A stretch of DNA of 19,339 nt from Burkholderiales bacterium (GCA_014379915.1 JACMKV010000075.1:1-19339), one strand, 5' to 3'; shown: positions 1 through 8,075, numbered from the stretch's first letter. Program-made: numbers and translations. Notes: generated by a model not told the origin, from the letters alone.

Positions 1-130
1 CACGGCGGTTCTTTGCTTCGACTGATGATAGATGAAGCCATAGGCCCATTCCTGCAGCGCCGAACCGATGAAGCGTTTCGGCCTTGTCGTGGGTTTCGCG
101 GGCAGTAGGGTTTGGTGCGAGGAGCGATCC
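1..130 (-). pseudogene. C-terminal remnant of an IS481/IS3-type transposase (integrase core)
   Basis: Read on the minus strand, this stretch encodes pieces of the integrase-core C-terminus in three successive frames. The first is TKPYCPR, the next THDKAE, and the last RFIGSALQEWAYGFIYHQSKQRTAV. Together they match the family pattern T-R-P-Y-x-P-R-T-N-x-K-A-E-R-F-I-Q-T-x-L-R-E-W-A-Y. Two apparent single-base insertions, both in an A run after a Cga/Gaa-type codon (near 86-87 and 71-72), separate the pieces. The reading frame is therefore broken, and the rest of the gene lies off the left edge. Family recognition comes from the motif alone. From about 131 to 200 I see no gene, only the spacer before the TPR gene's stop codon. 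Confidence 0.7.
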
Positions 131-200
131 ATCAATCCCTCCAAGCTTCTCAAACCCAGTCCGAATGAACAACGTATAACAACATCACGGTTAGGGCCGA

Positions 201-1859
201 TCAGGGTGTCGCCAAAAACGCCTTCGCCTGCGCAAGTTCCGGCCGTTCGCTATCACGGTTCGCGGTCAGGCTTTGCAGCTTTGCGTAGTAGGCGCGCGCG
301 GCTTCGCGATCGCCTGAGGCTTCTGCTGCGCGGGCGGCGCCGTAGAGTCCGCGAAAGCGATTGGGATCGCGCTTCAGCGAGCGCTCGAATTCAGCGAGCG
401 CCTGCTTCGGTTGATCCAATGTCATCAGCATTTCGCCGAGCAGTTGGCGCGACGGCACAACGTTGCCTGGCGTGACTGGATGTTTGTCGCTCGCTTCTTC
501 GGATTCGGCTGCGGCGCGCCTCGATTGCAGCGCGTCGTCGTTGCGTTTCTCGGCGAGCGCTATCCAGGCCTCAACGGTCTTGATCTGGAAATCGGCCTGG
601 CCTGACCAGTAGACATTTTTCGCTGCCGTCATTGCATCTCTGAGCGCTTGCAGGCGCTGCAAATCGCCGCGCGCCGCTGCGACGTCCCCCATGCGCGCGG
701 CGCCCAGACCGCGTGCAAAGACGAGAATCGCTTCGGCTTGCGGAAACTTGTCCCAGGCCATCTCGCTCGGCGAGAGCTTGAGCGCCGCGGCCTGCTGCCA
801 ATCGCTGTGCTCCAGCGCAAAGCGCGCGGGAATCGCTGCGAACGCGTAGGCAGCGACGAAATTCTCGACATTGACTTTGCGTATAGCAGTCGCCTCTTCG
901 AATAACTGCCTCGCGGCTTTGTCCTGCGCCTGCTGCAGATGGCCGAAAACCATGTAATCCATCGCGTGCAGCGCATCGTACGTGCCGACGCCGAGCGTTG
1001 CTTCGCTAAGCTCGCTTTTCGCCGCGCGGTAGGACGCGCGATCGCCTTCGACCATCTCCTGCCACAGGCCGACGCGCGAGAAAATGTGCGACGGCATGTG
1101 CAGCGCGTGCGGCACCGAGGGCGCGATTCCGGCGTAGGCGCGCGCCGAGGGCAAACCTTTTTCCGCCAGCTCGGCATAGTCGTAAGTGTGAATCAGGTAG
1201 TGCGCGACGCCGGGATGCTTTGGATATTTGCTGAACAGCGGTTCGAGAATGCCGGCGGCTTTCAGTTGATTGGCGAACGTCTTGTCGGTCGGCAGCGCGG
1301 TCGCGTCGAGCACCAGAGCAAAGAGGATCTGCGCTTCGACGTCGTCAGGATATTTCGCCGCCACTTTTTCCATGGCATTGGCGAAAGCGGCTGCGCGTGA
1401 CTTGTGTTCGGCGGTTTGCGATTCCTTGAAGAACACGGCCAGGGCTGCGATGTAATCGCGCTCGCGTTCGGTCTTGGCGCCGATGCGTTCTGCGTCCGCC
1501 ATCGCCGCGGCGCCGGCCTTCAGCGCATTTGGATTCGGCGGCCAGGCGAACGGATTGCCCATGGCCATGATCGCGATTCCCCAGTGCGCCATGCCGCATT
1601 GCGGATCGTGCTCGAGTACCTGGGAAAACGATTTGATCGCCGGCTTGAACCAGAAAGAATGGAACATCGCCATCGCGCGATTGAACTCGGCTTGCGCTGC
1701 GGCGCTGCACGAGACGGAAAAGTTTACTTCGCCGAGCTTTTCCGGCGACTTGCCGCGCGGCGCATCCTCATCGTGCGCCCATGCGATGGATGAGCTGGCG
1801 ATAAGCACGATCGCCAGTGCGCGAGCAGCGACGGAGCAAATGATGGATGTGGGATGCAT
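201..1859 (-). CDS. Secreted tetratricopeptide-repeat protein, function unknown
   Basis: This 552-residue protein has an N-terminal signal peptide with a hydrophobic stretch ending in SSSIAWA before HDED, so it is probably exported to the periplasm. I chose the ATG at 1857-1859 over the ORF start 39 bases upstream because AAGGAGGT sits about 6 bases before it. The mature part is helical and Ala-rich and looks like degenerate TPR units. Recognisable blocks are AMFHSFWFKPAIKSFSQVLEHDP, GMAHWGIAIMAMGNPFAWPP, VAHYLIHTYDY and HALHMPSHIFSRVGLWQEM, with a clear TPR pair near the C-terminus (PKQALAEFERSLKRDPNRFRGLYGAARAAEASGD). The His-rich HYLIH and HMPSHIF blocks recur in a family of uncharacterised exported TPR proteins and could bind a ligand or metal; that is inference. 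The gene stands alone, next to a transposase remnant, and no enzymatic domain is visible. Confidence 0.85.
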   Translation of the reverse strand: MHPTSIICSVAARALAIVLIASSSIAWAHDEDAPRGKSPEKLGEVNFSVSCSAAAQAEFNRAMAMFHSFWFKPAIKSFSQVLEHDPQCGMAHWGIAIMAMGNPFAWPPNPNALKAGAAAMADAERIGAKTERERDYIAALAVFFKESQTAEHKSRAAAFANAMEKVAAKYPDDVEAQILFALVLDATALPTDKTFANQLKAAGILEPLFSKYPKHPGVAHYLIHTYDYAELAEKGLPSARAYAGIAPSVPHALHMPSHIFSRVGLWQEMVEGDRASYRAAKSELSEATLGVGTYDALHAMDYMVFGHLQQAQDKAARQLFEEATAIRKVNVENFVAAYAFAAIPARFALEHSDWQQAAALKLSPSEMAWDKFPQAEAILVFARGLGAARMGDVAAARGDLQRLQALRDAMTAAKNVYWSGQADFQIKTVEAWIALAEKRNDDALQSRRAAAESEEASDKHPVTPGNVVPSRQLLGEMLMTLDQPKQALAEFERSLKRDPNRFRGLYGAARAAEASGDREAARAYYAKLQSLTANRDSERPELAQAKAFLATP

Positions 1860-1904
1860 GATCGACCTCCTTATTGAACGCGGAACCGCGAGCCTCACCT
1901 GGTC

Positions 1905-1933
1905 AGTCTAGTGCTGCGTTCAAGGTCAATCAA
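1905..1933 (-). promoter_or_regulatory. Candidate sigma70 promoter of the TPR gene
   Basis: On the minus strand TTGATT (1928-1933) is followed after exactly 17 bases by TAGACT (1905-1910). This puts a likely start of transcription about 40 bases before the ATG at 1859, ahead of the strong AAGGAGGT ribosome site. The match to TTGACA/TATAAT is partial, so this is a prediction by eye. Confidence 0.4.
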
Positions 1934-1969
1934 CTACAGGATGTTTTTCTGAGCAAGCAAATCCGCCGC

Positions 1970-3499
1970 TCATTCGATAGGGCGCTCATTCGCCAGATGC
2001 GCATCGCCGCCGCGGCGGAACTTGGCGAGAAAACCGGAAAGCAACGGCCAAACGAGCATCAATAACGCAAGCGCGACGATGCCGCCGACCAGACCATTGG
2101 CCCAGAAAATCGTCATGCTTCCCTGCGACAGCAACATGGCTTGACGGAACGACGATTCAGCCAGATCGCCGAGCACCAGCGCCAGCACCATCGGCGCGAG
2201 CGGATAGTCGAGTTTCTTGAACAAATAGCCGACGACGCCGAACACGAGCATCAGCGCGACGTCGAACAGCGCGTTGTGCACGGTGAAGGCGCCGACGGAG
2301 CAGATGACGACGATGATCGGTGCGATAATCGAGAAGGGGACGCGCAGGATCGCCGCCCACCATGGCACCGTGGTCAACACGATGGCGAGGCCAACGATAT
2401 TGGCGAGATACATGCTCGCGATCAGGCCCCAGACGAAATCCTTCTGCTCGACAAACAGCAGCGGCCCCGGCTGCAAGCCCCAGATCAGCAGACCGCCGAG
2501 CAGCACGGCAGCGGTCGGCGAGCCGGGGATGCCGAGCGTCAGCATCGGCAAGAGCGCACTCGTGCCGGCGGCGTGCGCGGCAGTCTCGGGGGCGATCACG
2601 CCTTCGATCTGGCCGGTGCCGAATTTGTGCCCGTCGCGCGACAGACGTTTCGCAACCCCGTAGCTCATGAATGACGCCGGCGTCGCGCCGCCCGGTGTGA
2701 TTCCCATCCAGCAGCCGATCAGCGTGCCGCGCAATGCAGTCATCCAATACTTCGGCAACTGCGCCCACGTATGAAGCACGACTTTCGGATTGATCCTGGC
2801 GCGCACGCCCTTGAAAGCGAGACCTTCTTCCATGGTCAGCAAGATTTCGCCGATGCCGAACAAGCCGATCACGGCGATCAGGAAATCGAAACCGCGCAGC
2901 AATTCGGTGCTGCCGAACGTCATGCGCAAGGTTCCGGTGACGGTATCGAGCCCGACCGAGGCGAGCGCGAAGCCGAGCATCATCGCCGCGATGGTTTTCG
3001 CCGGTGCGCTGCGTGCGAGTCCGACGAAGCTGCAGAACGTCAGTAACTGCACGGCGAAAAATTCCGCCGGCCCAAAACGCAATGCGAACCTTGCGACCAG
3101 CGGCGCCAGAAAGGTGATGACGATGACGGCGAACAGCGCTCCGACGAACGATGACGTAAACGCCGCCGTCAGTGCTTCGCCAGCACGACCTTGCTGCGCC
3201 ATCGGATAGCCGTCGAACGTGGTCGCGACCGACCACGGCTCGCCCGGGATGTTGAACAGGATCGATGTGATCGCGCCGCCGAACAGCGCGCCCCAGTAAA
3301 TGCACGACAACATGATGATGGCCGACGTCGGCGGCATCGAAAACGTCAGCGGCAGCAGGATCGCTACACCGTTGGCGCCGCCGAGCCCCGGCAGCACGCC
3401 GATCAGCACGCCGAGCAAAATCCCGACGAACATGAACATCAGATTCTGCCAGGTCAGTGCGATCGCGAAGCCATGCAGCAGATTGGAAAATTCCTCCAT
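1970..3499 (-). CDS. tctA: Tripartite tricarboxylate transporter, large permease subunit TctA
   Basis: This 509-residue polytopic inner-membrane protein has the usual length and about a dozen hydrophobic segments. The family signature is plain near the N-terminus: GVLIGVLPGLGGANGVAILLPL, then YWGALFGGAITSILFNIPGEPWSVATTFDGYPMAQQGRAGEAL. A second half repeats the theme with MGITPGGATPASFMSYGVAKRLS and LTLGIPGSPTAAVLLGGLLIWGLQPGP. TctA is the channel subunit that moves a carboxylate with an ion gradient, together with TctB and the periplasmic receptor TctC. I chose the ATG at 3497-3499 (MEEFSNLLHGF) because the longer ORF runs through repeats upstream of it. The gene is last in the tctC-tctB-tctA operon, separated from tctB by a 170-base repeat-filled spacer. 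Confidence 0.95.
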   Translation of the reverse strand: MEEFSNLLHGFAIALTWQNLMFMFVGILLGVLIGVLPGLGGANGVAILLPLTFSMPPTSAIIMLSCIYWGALFGGAITSILFNIPGEPWSVATTFDGYPMAQQGRAGEALTAAFTSSFVGALFAVIVITFLAPLVARFALRFGPAEFFAVQLLTFCSFVGLARSAPAKTIAAMMLGFALASVGLDTVTGTLRMTFGSTELLRGFDFLIAVIGLFGIGEILLTMEEGLAFKGVRARINPKVVLHTWAQLPKYWMTALRGTLIGCWMGITPGGATPASFMSYGVAKRLSRDGHKFGTGQIEGVIAPETAAHAAGTSALLPMLTLGIPGSPTAAVLLGGLLIWGLQPGPLLFVEQKDFVWGLIASMYLANIVGLAIVLTTVPWWAAILRVPFSIIAPIIVVICSVGAFTVHNALFDVALMLVFGVVGYLFKKLDYPLAPMVLALVLGDLAESSFRQAMLLSQGSMTIFWANGLVGGIVALALLMLVWPLLSGFLAKFRRGGDAHLANERPIE

Positions 3500-3511
3500 C
3501 TGGATCAGGGT

Positions 3512-3546
3512 CGAGGATCTAGGATTGAGAATCGAGGATTGAGGAT
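3512..3546. repeat. Degenerate heptanucleotide tandem repeat (about five units)
   Basis: On the plus strand the units read cgaggat, ctaggat, tgagaat, cgaggat and tgaggat, end to end, with flanking imperfect units tcagggt and agggtga. Period 7 holds throughout and the core (G/A)GAT is conserved. The array lies just upstream of the tctA start, in the tctB-tctA spacer, so it probably forms part of the leader in front of tctA. Its function is unknown. Confidence 0.75.
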
Positions 3547-3564
3547 AGGGTGAGCAAGGATAGG

Positions 3565-3655
3565 CGTCATTCCTGCGCAAGCAGGAATTTGTACCGAGTC
3601 TCAGATTCCGGCTTCCGGCTTGAAGCATGCCGGGACAACCTTCGCCGGAAGGACG
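3565..3655. repeat. REP/MITE-like palindromic intergenic element
   Basis: A 91-base element opens with CGTCATTCC (3565-3573) and closes with GGAAGGACG (3647-3655), which are inverted copies matching at 8 of 9 bases. Inside it, attcctgc/gcaggaat (3569-3588) forms a perfect 8-bp stem with a 4-base loop, and cttccggc (3612-3619) pairs with gccggaag (3644-3651). It resembles the short 'cgtcattcc...' dispersed palindromes common between genes in GC-rich proteobacteria. It sits between tctB and tctA in an otherwise compact operon, where a stem-loop could affect transcript stability; that role is inferred. Confidence 0.65.
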
Positions 3656-3669
3656 AACCCTGTTCGGTA

Positions 3670-4161
3670 TCAATAACCAAACAGATTCTCAAGCGGCCCT
3701 TTCGGCAACGGCACCAGAAACCAGACTTCGAACAATAGAAACAGAATGCCGGGCACGAGTACGCTGACCGCGAGCATTTTGCGCCAGCCGAATTTGCCAT
3801 GCCGACGCATGAACAACGCAAGGAAAAAAGCGGAAGCGAGGTAGATGCCGATGAAGTAAATCGTCGCGATGTATAGCGCGGTCGGAATAAAAACCGCCAG
3901 CACGCGCTGGAATCGATCGGGTGCAACGAATACCGGGCTCGTTTTCTGCAACATCGCCTGGAGCAATATCCAGATGCTGGCAACGCCCAGCAGCGCACCT
4001 ATGTAAAACGGAAAGTAACCAGCTTCAGGTCCGTCGGCGGCCCAGCCTGCGCCGATTCGTTTGCTGTCGTATATGACCAGGACGGCAACGGACAGTAACA
4101 TCAATGCGACGATGATTTCGATGGCGCGAGTCGAGATTGCAGCCGGTTCTTTTTCCGTCAT
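3670..4161 (-). CDS. tctB: Tripartite tricarboxylate transporter, small membrane subunit TctB
   Basis: This 163-residue protein with four hydrophobic segments fits the TctB family in size and topology. Its first segment (IEIIVALMLLSVAVLVIYDSKRIG) is followed by the family-like block GPEAGYFPFYIGALLGVASIWILLQA. The last segment, VSVLVPGILFLLFEVWFLVPLPKGPLE, carries the typical C-terminal F-x-x-x-L-x-V-P-L-P-x-G. TctB forms the membrane complex with TctA. It lies 76 bases downstream of tctC and just upstream of tctA, the usual C-B-A order. The ribosome site before its ATG is weak. The identification relies on context as well as sequence, because TctB proteins diverge strongly. Confidence 0.9.
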   Translation of the reverse strand: MTEKEPAAISTRAIEIIVALMLLSVAVLVIYDSKRIGAGWAADGPEAGYFPFYIGALLGVASIWILLQAMLQKTSPVFVAPDRFQRVLAVFIPTALYIATIYFIGIYLASAFFLALFMRRHGKFGWRKMLAVSVLVPGILFLLFEVWFLVPLPKGPLENLFGY

Positions 4162-4237
4162 GGCTGCCAGATGAATTACTGGTTGAGGATGCGGCGAGGC
4201 GAATCGGCCGACGCAGTTACGGCAGGCAACGCGGGCT

Positions 4238-5233
4238 CTACTTCGCGATGAAGCCGGCTTCCTGCATCAGCGATTTATGCGTGCCTTCCGCTTTCCGCGC
4301 CCAGTCTGAATATTCGTTGCCGACCAGGAAGGTCGGGTTGAACGCGCCTTTCTCCATGAACTCTTGCCACTCCGGCAGAGCGCGCACTCGTCTGAACAGG
4401 TCGACGTAGTAATTGACCTGTTCCGGTGTCACGCCCGGCGCCATGAAAATACCGCGCAGCATCAGATAATCGACGTCGATGCCCGATTGCCTGCAAGTCG
4501 GGATGTCGCTCCACGCCATGGTGTCGGTGACCCTGGTTTTATACGGCAGCGGTTTATCGTCGAACACGCACAATGGCCGCAGTTTGCCTGCGCGCCAATG
4601 CGCGACCGCTTCGATCGGATTGTTCACGGTCGAATTGACGTGGCCGCCGACGAGTTGCACGGCAACGTCGCCACCGCCCTTGAACGGTACATAAGTCAGC
4701 TTTTTGCCGGCCGCCTTTCCCAGCGCAACGGTGATGATGTGGTCTTCCTGCTTCGATCCGGTGCCGGCCATCTTGAACTGGTTGTCGTCGCCGGCCTTGA
4801 CCGCATCCAGGTAATCCTTCGCGCTTTTGTAGGGCGAATCGGCATTGACCCAGAGTACGAATTCATCGAGCGCGAGCATGGCGACCGGCGTCAAATCAGT
4901 CCAGTTGAAGGGCACGCCGGTCGCAAGCGGCGTGGTGAACAAGTTGGAAAGCGTGATGATGATCTTGTGCGGATTGCCCTTCGCGCCTTTCACATCGAGG
5001 AAGCCCTCGGCGCCAGCGCCGCCCGATTTGTTGACGACGACCATTGGTTGCTTCATCAGGTCGTGCTTGATGATCATGCCCTGGATCAGCCGCGCCATCT
5101 GGTCGGCGCCGCCGCCGGTACCGGCAGGGACCACGAATTCGACCGACTTGGTTGGTTCCCACGCGTAAGCAGGCGCGCTGCTGAGCGCGATCAGCGCGGC
5201 AGCGCCGAGGGTCGTAATGAGCTTGATGAACAT
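4238..5233 (-). CDS. tctC: Periplasmic substrate-binding protein of the tripartite tricarboxylate transporter (Bug/TctC family)
   Basis: This 331-residue protein has a signal peptide ending in SSAPAYA before WEPTK. The mature part opens with the Bug-family pattern SVEFVVPAGTGGGADQMARLIQ, followed by PMVVVNKSGGAGAEGFLDVKG and later YVPFKGGGDVAVQLVGGHVN. It is the high-affinity receptor that hands a carboxylate to TctA/TctB. GGGGGA lies close before the ATG as a ribosome site. It is the first gene of the operon and is divergent from an acyl-CoA ligase, with only 91 bases between the two start codons, so they may share control. The substrate cannot be read from sequence, since Bug proteins bind many mono-, di- and tricarboxylates. 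Confidence 0.93.
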   Translation of the reverse strand: MFIKLITTLGAAALIALSSAPAYAWEPTKSVEFVVPAGTGGGADQMARLIQGMIIKHDLMKQPMVVVNKSGGAGAEGFLDVKGAKGNPHKIIITLSNLFTTPLATGVPFNWTDLTPVAMLALDEFVLWVNADSPYKSAKDYLDAVKAGDDNQFKMAGTGSKQEDHIITVALGKAAGKKLTYVPFKGGGDVAVQLVGGHVNSTVNNPIEAVAHWRAGKLRPLCVFDDKPLPYKTRVTDTMAWSDIPTCRQSGIDVDYLMLRGIFMAPGVTPEQVNYYVDLFRRVRALPEWQEFMEKGAFNPTFLVGNEYSDWARKAEGTHKSLMQEAGFIAK

Positions 5234-5324
5234 GGTTCCCCCGGTTTATGTTTTAGAATGACGACCTGCGGGCAAGCTTAATCAAATTCCCCGCCCTTCG
5301 CCACAAACCATTTTTGCGATCGCC

Positions 5325-6899
5325 ATGACCCCCATTTCAACGCTCGCTCAACTGTTATCCTGCGGCGCCGATGACGACATCGCAATTGCTGCGCCAACGC
5401 GCGCGTCGCTGACGTTCGGCCGCTTGCGCGATCAAGTCGCGTTGTCGTTGCGGCAGCTGCGCAAGTTCGGCATCAACCGCAACGACCGTGTCGCCATTGT
5501 CCTGCCGAATGGTCCCGAAATAGCAACCGCGTTTCTGGGCGTCGCAAGCGGTGCGACTGCCGCGCCGTTGAACCCCGGGTATCGCGCCGAGGAGTTCGAG
5601 TTTTACCTATCCGATCTCAATGCCAGGTTGCTGATCGTTGCCCAAGGCAGTGAGTCGCCGGCGATCGCCGTGGCAGCCAGGCTGATTATTCCTGTACTGC
5701 GCTTGCAGGTGGATTCGAATCAGCCTGCCGGCACGTTCGATCTGATCGCGGACGAAAATCGGACGGGATCAACCGCAGATGGCGGCCCTGCGCAAACCGA
5801 CGCGCCAGACGGCGCCCAGGCCGACGCACAGGCCGATGCTCAGGCAGATGATACGGCGCTGGTGCTGCACACGTCCGGTACGACATCACGGCCCAAAATC
5901 GTGCCCCTGTCCCACCGCAACATCTGCGCATCGGCATCCAACATCGGCAACACGCTGGCGCTGCGCGCCGAGGATCGCGGGCTGATCGTGATGCCGCTGT
6001 TTCACATTCATGGCTTGATCGCCGCTGTGCTGGCGCCGCTCGCCGCCGGCGGAAGCGTTTACTGCACGCCCGGCTTCAACGCCCTGAAGTTTTTCAACTG
6101 GATGGAAGACGCGAAGCCGACCTGGTACACGGCGGTGCCGACCATGCATCAGGCAATACTCGGACGCGCCGAGCGCAACCGCGAAATCATCGCCGCGCAT
6201 CCGCTGCGCTTTATACGTTCGTCATCGTCGTCGCTGCCGCCGCAGGTGCTGCATGAGCTCGAGGCGGTATTCAAAACGCGCGTGATCGAGTCCTACGGCA
6301 TGACCGAAGCTTCGCACCAGATGGCGAGCAATCTGTTGGCGCCGGGATTGCGCAAGCCAGGCACTGTCGGCGTGGCGGCGGGACCCGAAGTGGCGGTGAT
6401 GGACGAGTCGGGCGCGTTGCTGAAAAACGGTGCAACCGGCGAGATCGTCATCCGCGGTCCGAGTGTCACTTCGGGTTACGAAAATAATCCGAAGGCCAAT
6501 AGCGAAGCTTTCACGAACGGCTGGTTCCGCACCGGCGACCAGGGCGTCATGGACACCGATGGCTACCTGTCGATCACCGGGCGGCTTAAGGAAATCATCA
6601 ACCGCGGTGGCGAAAAAATCTCACCGCGCGAAGTCGATGACGTGCTGATGGATCATCCGGCCGTGCAGCAAGTCGTCACGTTTGCAATGCCGCACGACAA
6701 GCTGGGTGAGGATGTTGCCGCGGCAATCGTGTTGCGCGAAGGAAAAAGCGCGACCGAAAAAGAAGTACGCGAATTCGTTTCGCAGCATCTCGCAGATTTC
6801 AAAGTGCCGCGCAGGATTTTATTTCTGGATGAAATTCCAAAAGGCGCGACCGGCAAGCTGCAAAGGATCGGGTTGGCTGCCAAGCTTGGACTCGGCTAG
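5325..6899 (+). CDS. AMP-forming acyl-CoA ligase, oxalate-CoA ligase-like
   Basis: This 524-residue ANL-superfamily enzyme makes an acyl-adenylate from ATP and a carboxylic acid, then the CoA thioester. The P-loop-like motif TSGTTSRPK is at 183-191, YGMTEAS at 324-330, GWFRTGD at 399-405, the hinge region GRLKEIINRGGEKISP at 419-434, and the C-terminal catalytic lysine is K511 in GATGKLQR. The blocks LPLFHIHGL-type (VMPLFHIHGLIAAVL), TWYTAVPTMHQAIL and LRFIRSSSSSLPP closely resemble plant AAE3 and yeast Pcs60 oxalyl-CoA synthetases as I remember them. An unusual Ala/Asp/Gln-rich insert with a QADA repeat spans about residues 145-176. The gene is alone on the plus strand between tctC and a convergent acyltransferase. 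Oxalate as substrate is plausible but not proven; other short acids are possible. Confidence 0.85.
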   Translation: MTPISTLAQLLSCGADDDIAIAAPTRASLTFGRLRDQVALSLRQLRKFGINRNDRVAIVLPNGPEIATAFLGVASGATAAPLNPGYRAEEFEFYLSDLNARLLIVAQGSESPAIAVAARLIIPVLRLQVDSNQPAGTFDLIADENRTGSTADGGPAQTDAPDGAQADAQADAQADDTALVLHTSGTTSRPKIVPLSHRNICASASNIGNTLALRAEDRGLIVMPLFHIHGLIAAVLAPLAAGGSVYCTPGFNALKFFNWMEDAKPTWYTAVPTMHQAILGRAERNREIIAAHPLRFIRSSSSSLPPQVLHELEAVFKTRVIESYGMTEASHQMASNLLAPGLRKPGTVGVAAGPEVAVMDESGALLKNGATGEIVIRGPSVTSGYENNPKANSEAFTNGWFRTGDQGVMDTDGYLSITGRLKEIINRGGEKISPREVDDVLMDHPAVQQVVTFAMPHDKLGEDVAAAIVLREGKSATEKEVREFVSQHLADFKVPRRILFLDEIPKGATGKLQRIGLAAKLGLG

Positions 6900-6926
6900 G
6901 CGACGCGCGGGCGGCGATTTTCACCG

Positions 6927-8015
6927 TCAGTCAGCCCGAGGCAGAGGTTTGTCCGCGCGTACCCGGTCGGCGTCGATAGCGGAAGGGCGGTCCTTCAAGA
7001 GCGTGCTGAGGCGCACCGCGAGCCGATGCGCCGGGCGCTCGATAACCCAATAACAAAGGTAGGCGCAGATCAGTACGACCGCCATCGTTGTCAGATTTTT
7101 TATGAGCATCGCACTCGCTCCAACCGGGGCCGGCAAATTCGCCGCGAAGTAGCTGAGTGGCAGGTGCACGAGATACAGTGAGTAACTCCATGCACCCCCC
7201 CATTCCAACGCCGGCAGCGGCGGATGCACGCGCGAATACCCAATTTCGCGCTGCAGCCAGGCATAAACGAGCAGCGCAAACACGTTGAGCGACCACGGAT
7301 AGCCAATCGATGCGCCCGGCAAGTGCCAGCGCAGCAGCACGGCGAGGTAGGAGGCGGCGATGACCGCAAGACGGAATAACCAGATCTGGCCGTTGCTAGT
7401 CGCCGGCAAACCGTCGCTGCGTTCGGCCAGCAGACAGCCGAGCAGCCAGCACGGCAAGCCGATCAGCCAGTTCAGCGCGCTGCCGTACGCGGCATAATCG
7501 CCTGGCTCGGCCAGCGTATCGAAAACCTGGATTTGCGAATCGGGCAGCAGCAGCACGATGGCCCATGCGATGCCGAACGAAACGGCAATCATGCGCGACC
7601 AGCCAAAGCGGTGACGCAGCGTCAATAGTAACGGGTAGGTCAGGTAGTAGATGATCTCGGCGATCAGGCTCCAGACGATGCCGTGTTGCATTGCCTCGCG
7701 TCGCACGCCGGCATATTCGCTGACCGCCTCGACGACCAGCAGAGGCAGGCCAATACGCAGCAGTCGCCGCGTATAAAACGCGTTGAGCGCAACGGGCACC
7801 CCGTTGCGGTGCGGGTAGTGGATGCAGAAACCGGAAATAACAAAGAAAACGATAACGGCTGCGGGGCCGTTGAACAGCTCGCGGAAAATCCCCGCCAGCA
7901 GATGCGACAAACCGTGCGTGGAATCGCCGAATATCGGCGGCGCGCCGATGTGATAGATCACGACGAACAGCGCGCAGATGAAGCGAATGCTGTCGAGTCC
8001 TTGGATTTTCGACAT
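6927..8015 (-). CDS. Acyltransferase-3 family integral membrane protein (OafA-like)
   Basis: This 362-residue polytopic protein opens with IQGLDSIRFICALFVVIYHIG, the characteristic start of the acyltransferase-3 family with R11 and H22. The block WSLIAEIIYYLTYPLLL supplies the usual W-S-L-x-x-E motif. About ten hydrophobic segments follow, and the C-terminal VLICAYLCYWVIERPAHRLA is the typical last membrane helix and tail. Members transfer acetyl or other acyl groups to cell-surface sugars, O-antigen, exopolysaccharide or small molecules. There is no extra SGNH domain. No glycan genes are adjacent, so the acceptor is unknown. It converges on the acyl-CoA ligase, with 27 bases between the stop codons. 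Confidence 0.88.
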   Translation of the reverse strand: MSKIQGLDSIRFICALFVVIYHIGAPPIFGDSTHGLSHLLAGIFRELFNGPAAVIVFFVISGFCIHYPHRNGVPVALNAFYTRRLLRIGLPLLVVEAVSEYAGVRREAMQHGIVWSLIAEIIYYLTYPLLLTLRHRFGWSRMIAVSFGIAWAIVLLLPDSQIQVFDTLAEPGDYAAYGSALNWLIGLPCWLLGCLLAERSDGLPATSNGQIWLFRLAVIAASYLAVLLRWHLPGASIGYPWSLNVFALLVYAWLQREIGYSRVHPPLPALEWGGAWSYSLYLVHLPLSYFAANLPAPVGASAMLIKNLTTMAVVLICAYLCYWVIERPAHRLAVRLSTLLKDRPSAIDADRVRADKPLPRAD

Positions 8016-8054
8016 GGGAAACCTAAATTGTAGGTCCGGTCACGTTAGCTTCGG

Positions 8055-8063
8055 GTTATACCA
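8055..8063 (-). promoter_or_regulatory. Candidate extended -10 promoter of the acyltransferase gene
   Basis: On the minus strand TGGTATAAC matches the extended -10 form TGnTATAAT with one mismatch. It ends about 40 bases before the acyltransferase ATG at 8015. No good -35 box is visible, which is tolerable for extended -10 promoters. This is a prediction by eye. Confidence 0.35.
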
Positions 8064-8075
8064 TAAGGGTTTGTA

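Noticed and set aside
3565..3590. The cgtcattcctgcgcaagcaggaat palindrome as part of a CRISPR array
   Set aside because: It occurs once, with no regularly spaced repeats or spacers and no cas genes in the window.
4364..5281. Plus-strand ORF of 305 codons opposite tctC
   Set aside because: It is the antisense shadow of tctC, with no recognisable motif and an Arg/Asp/His-rich composition.
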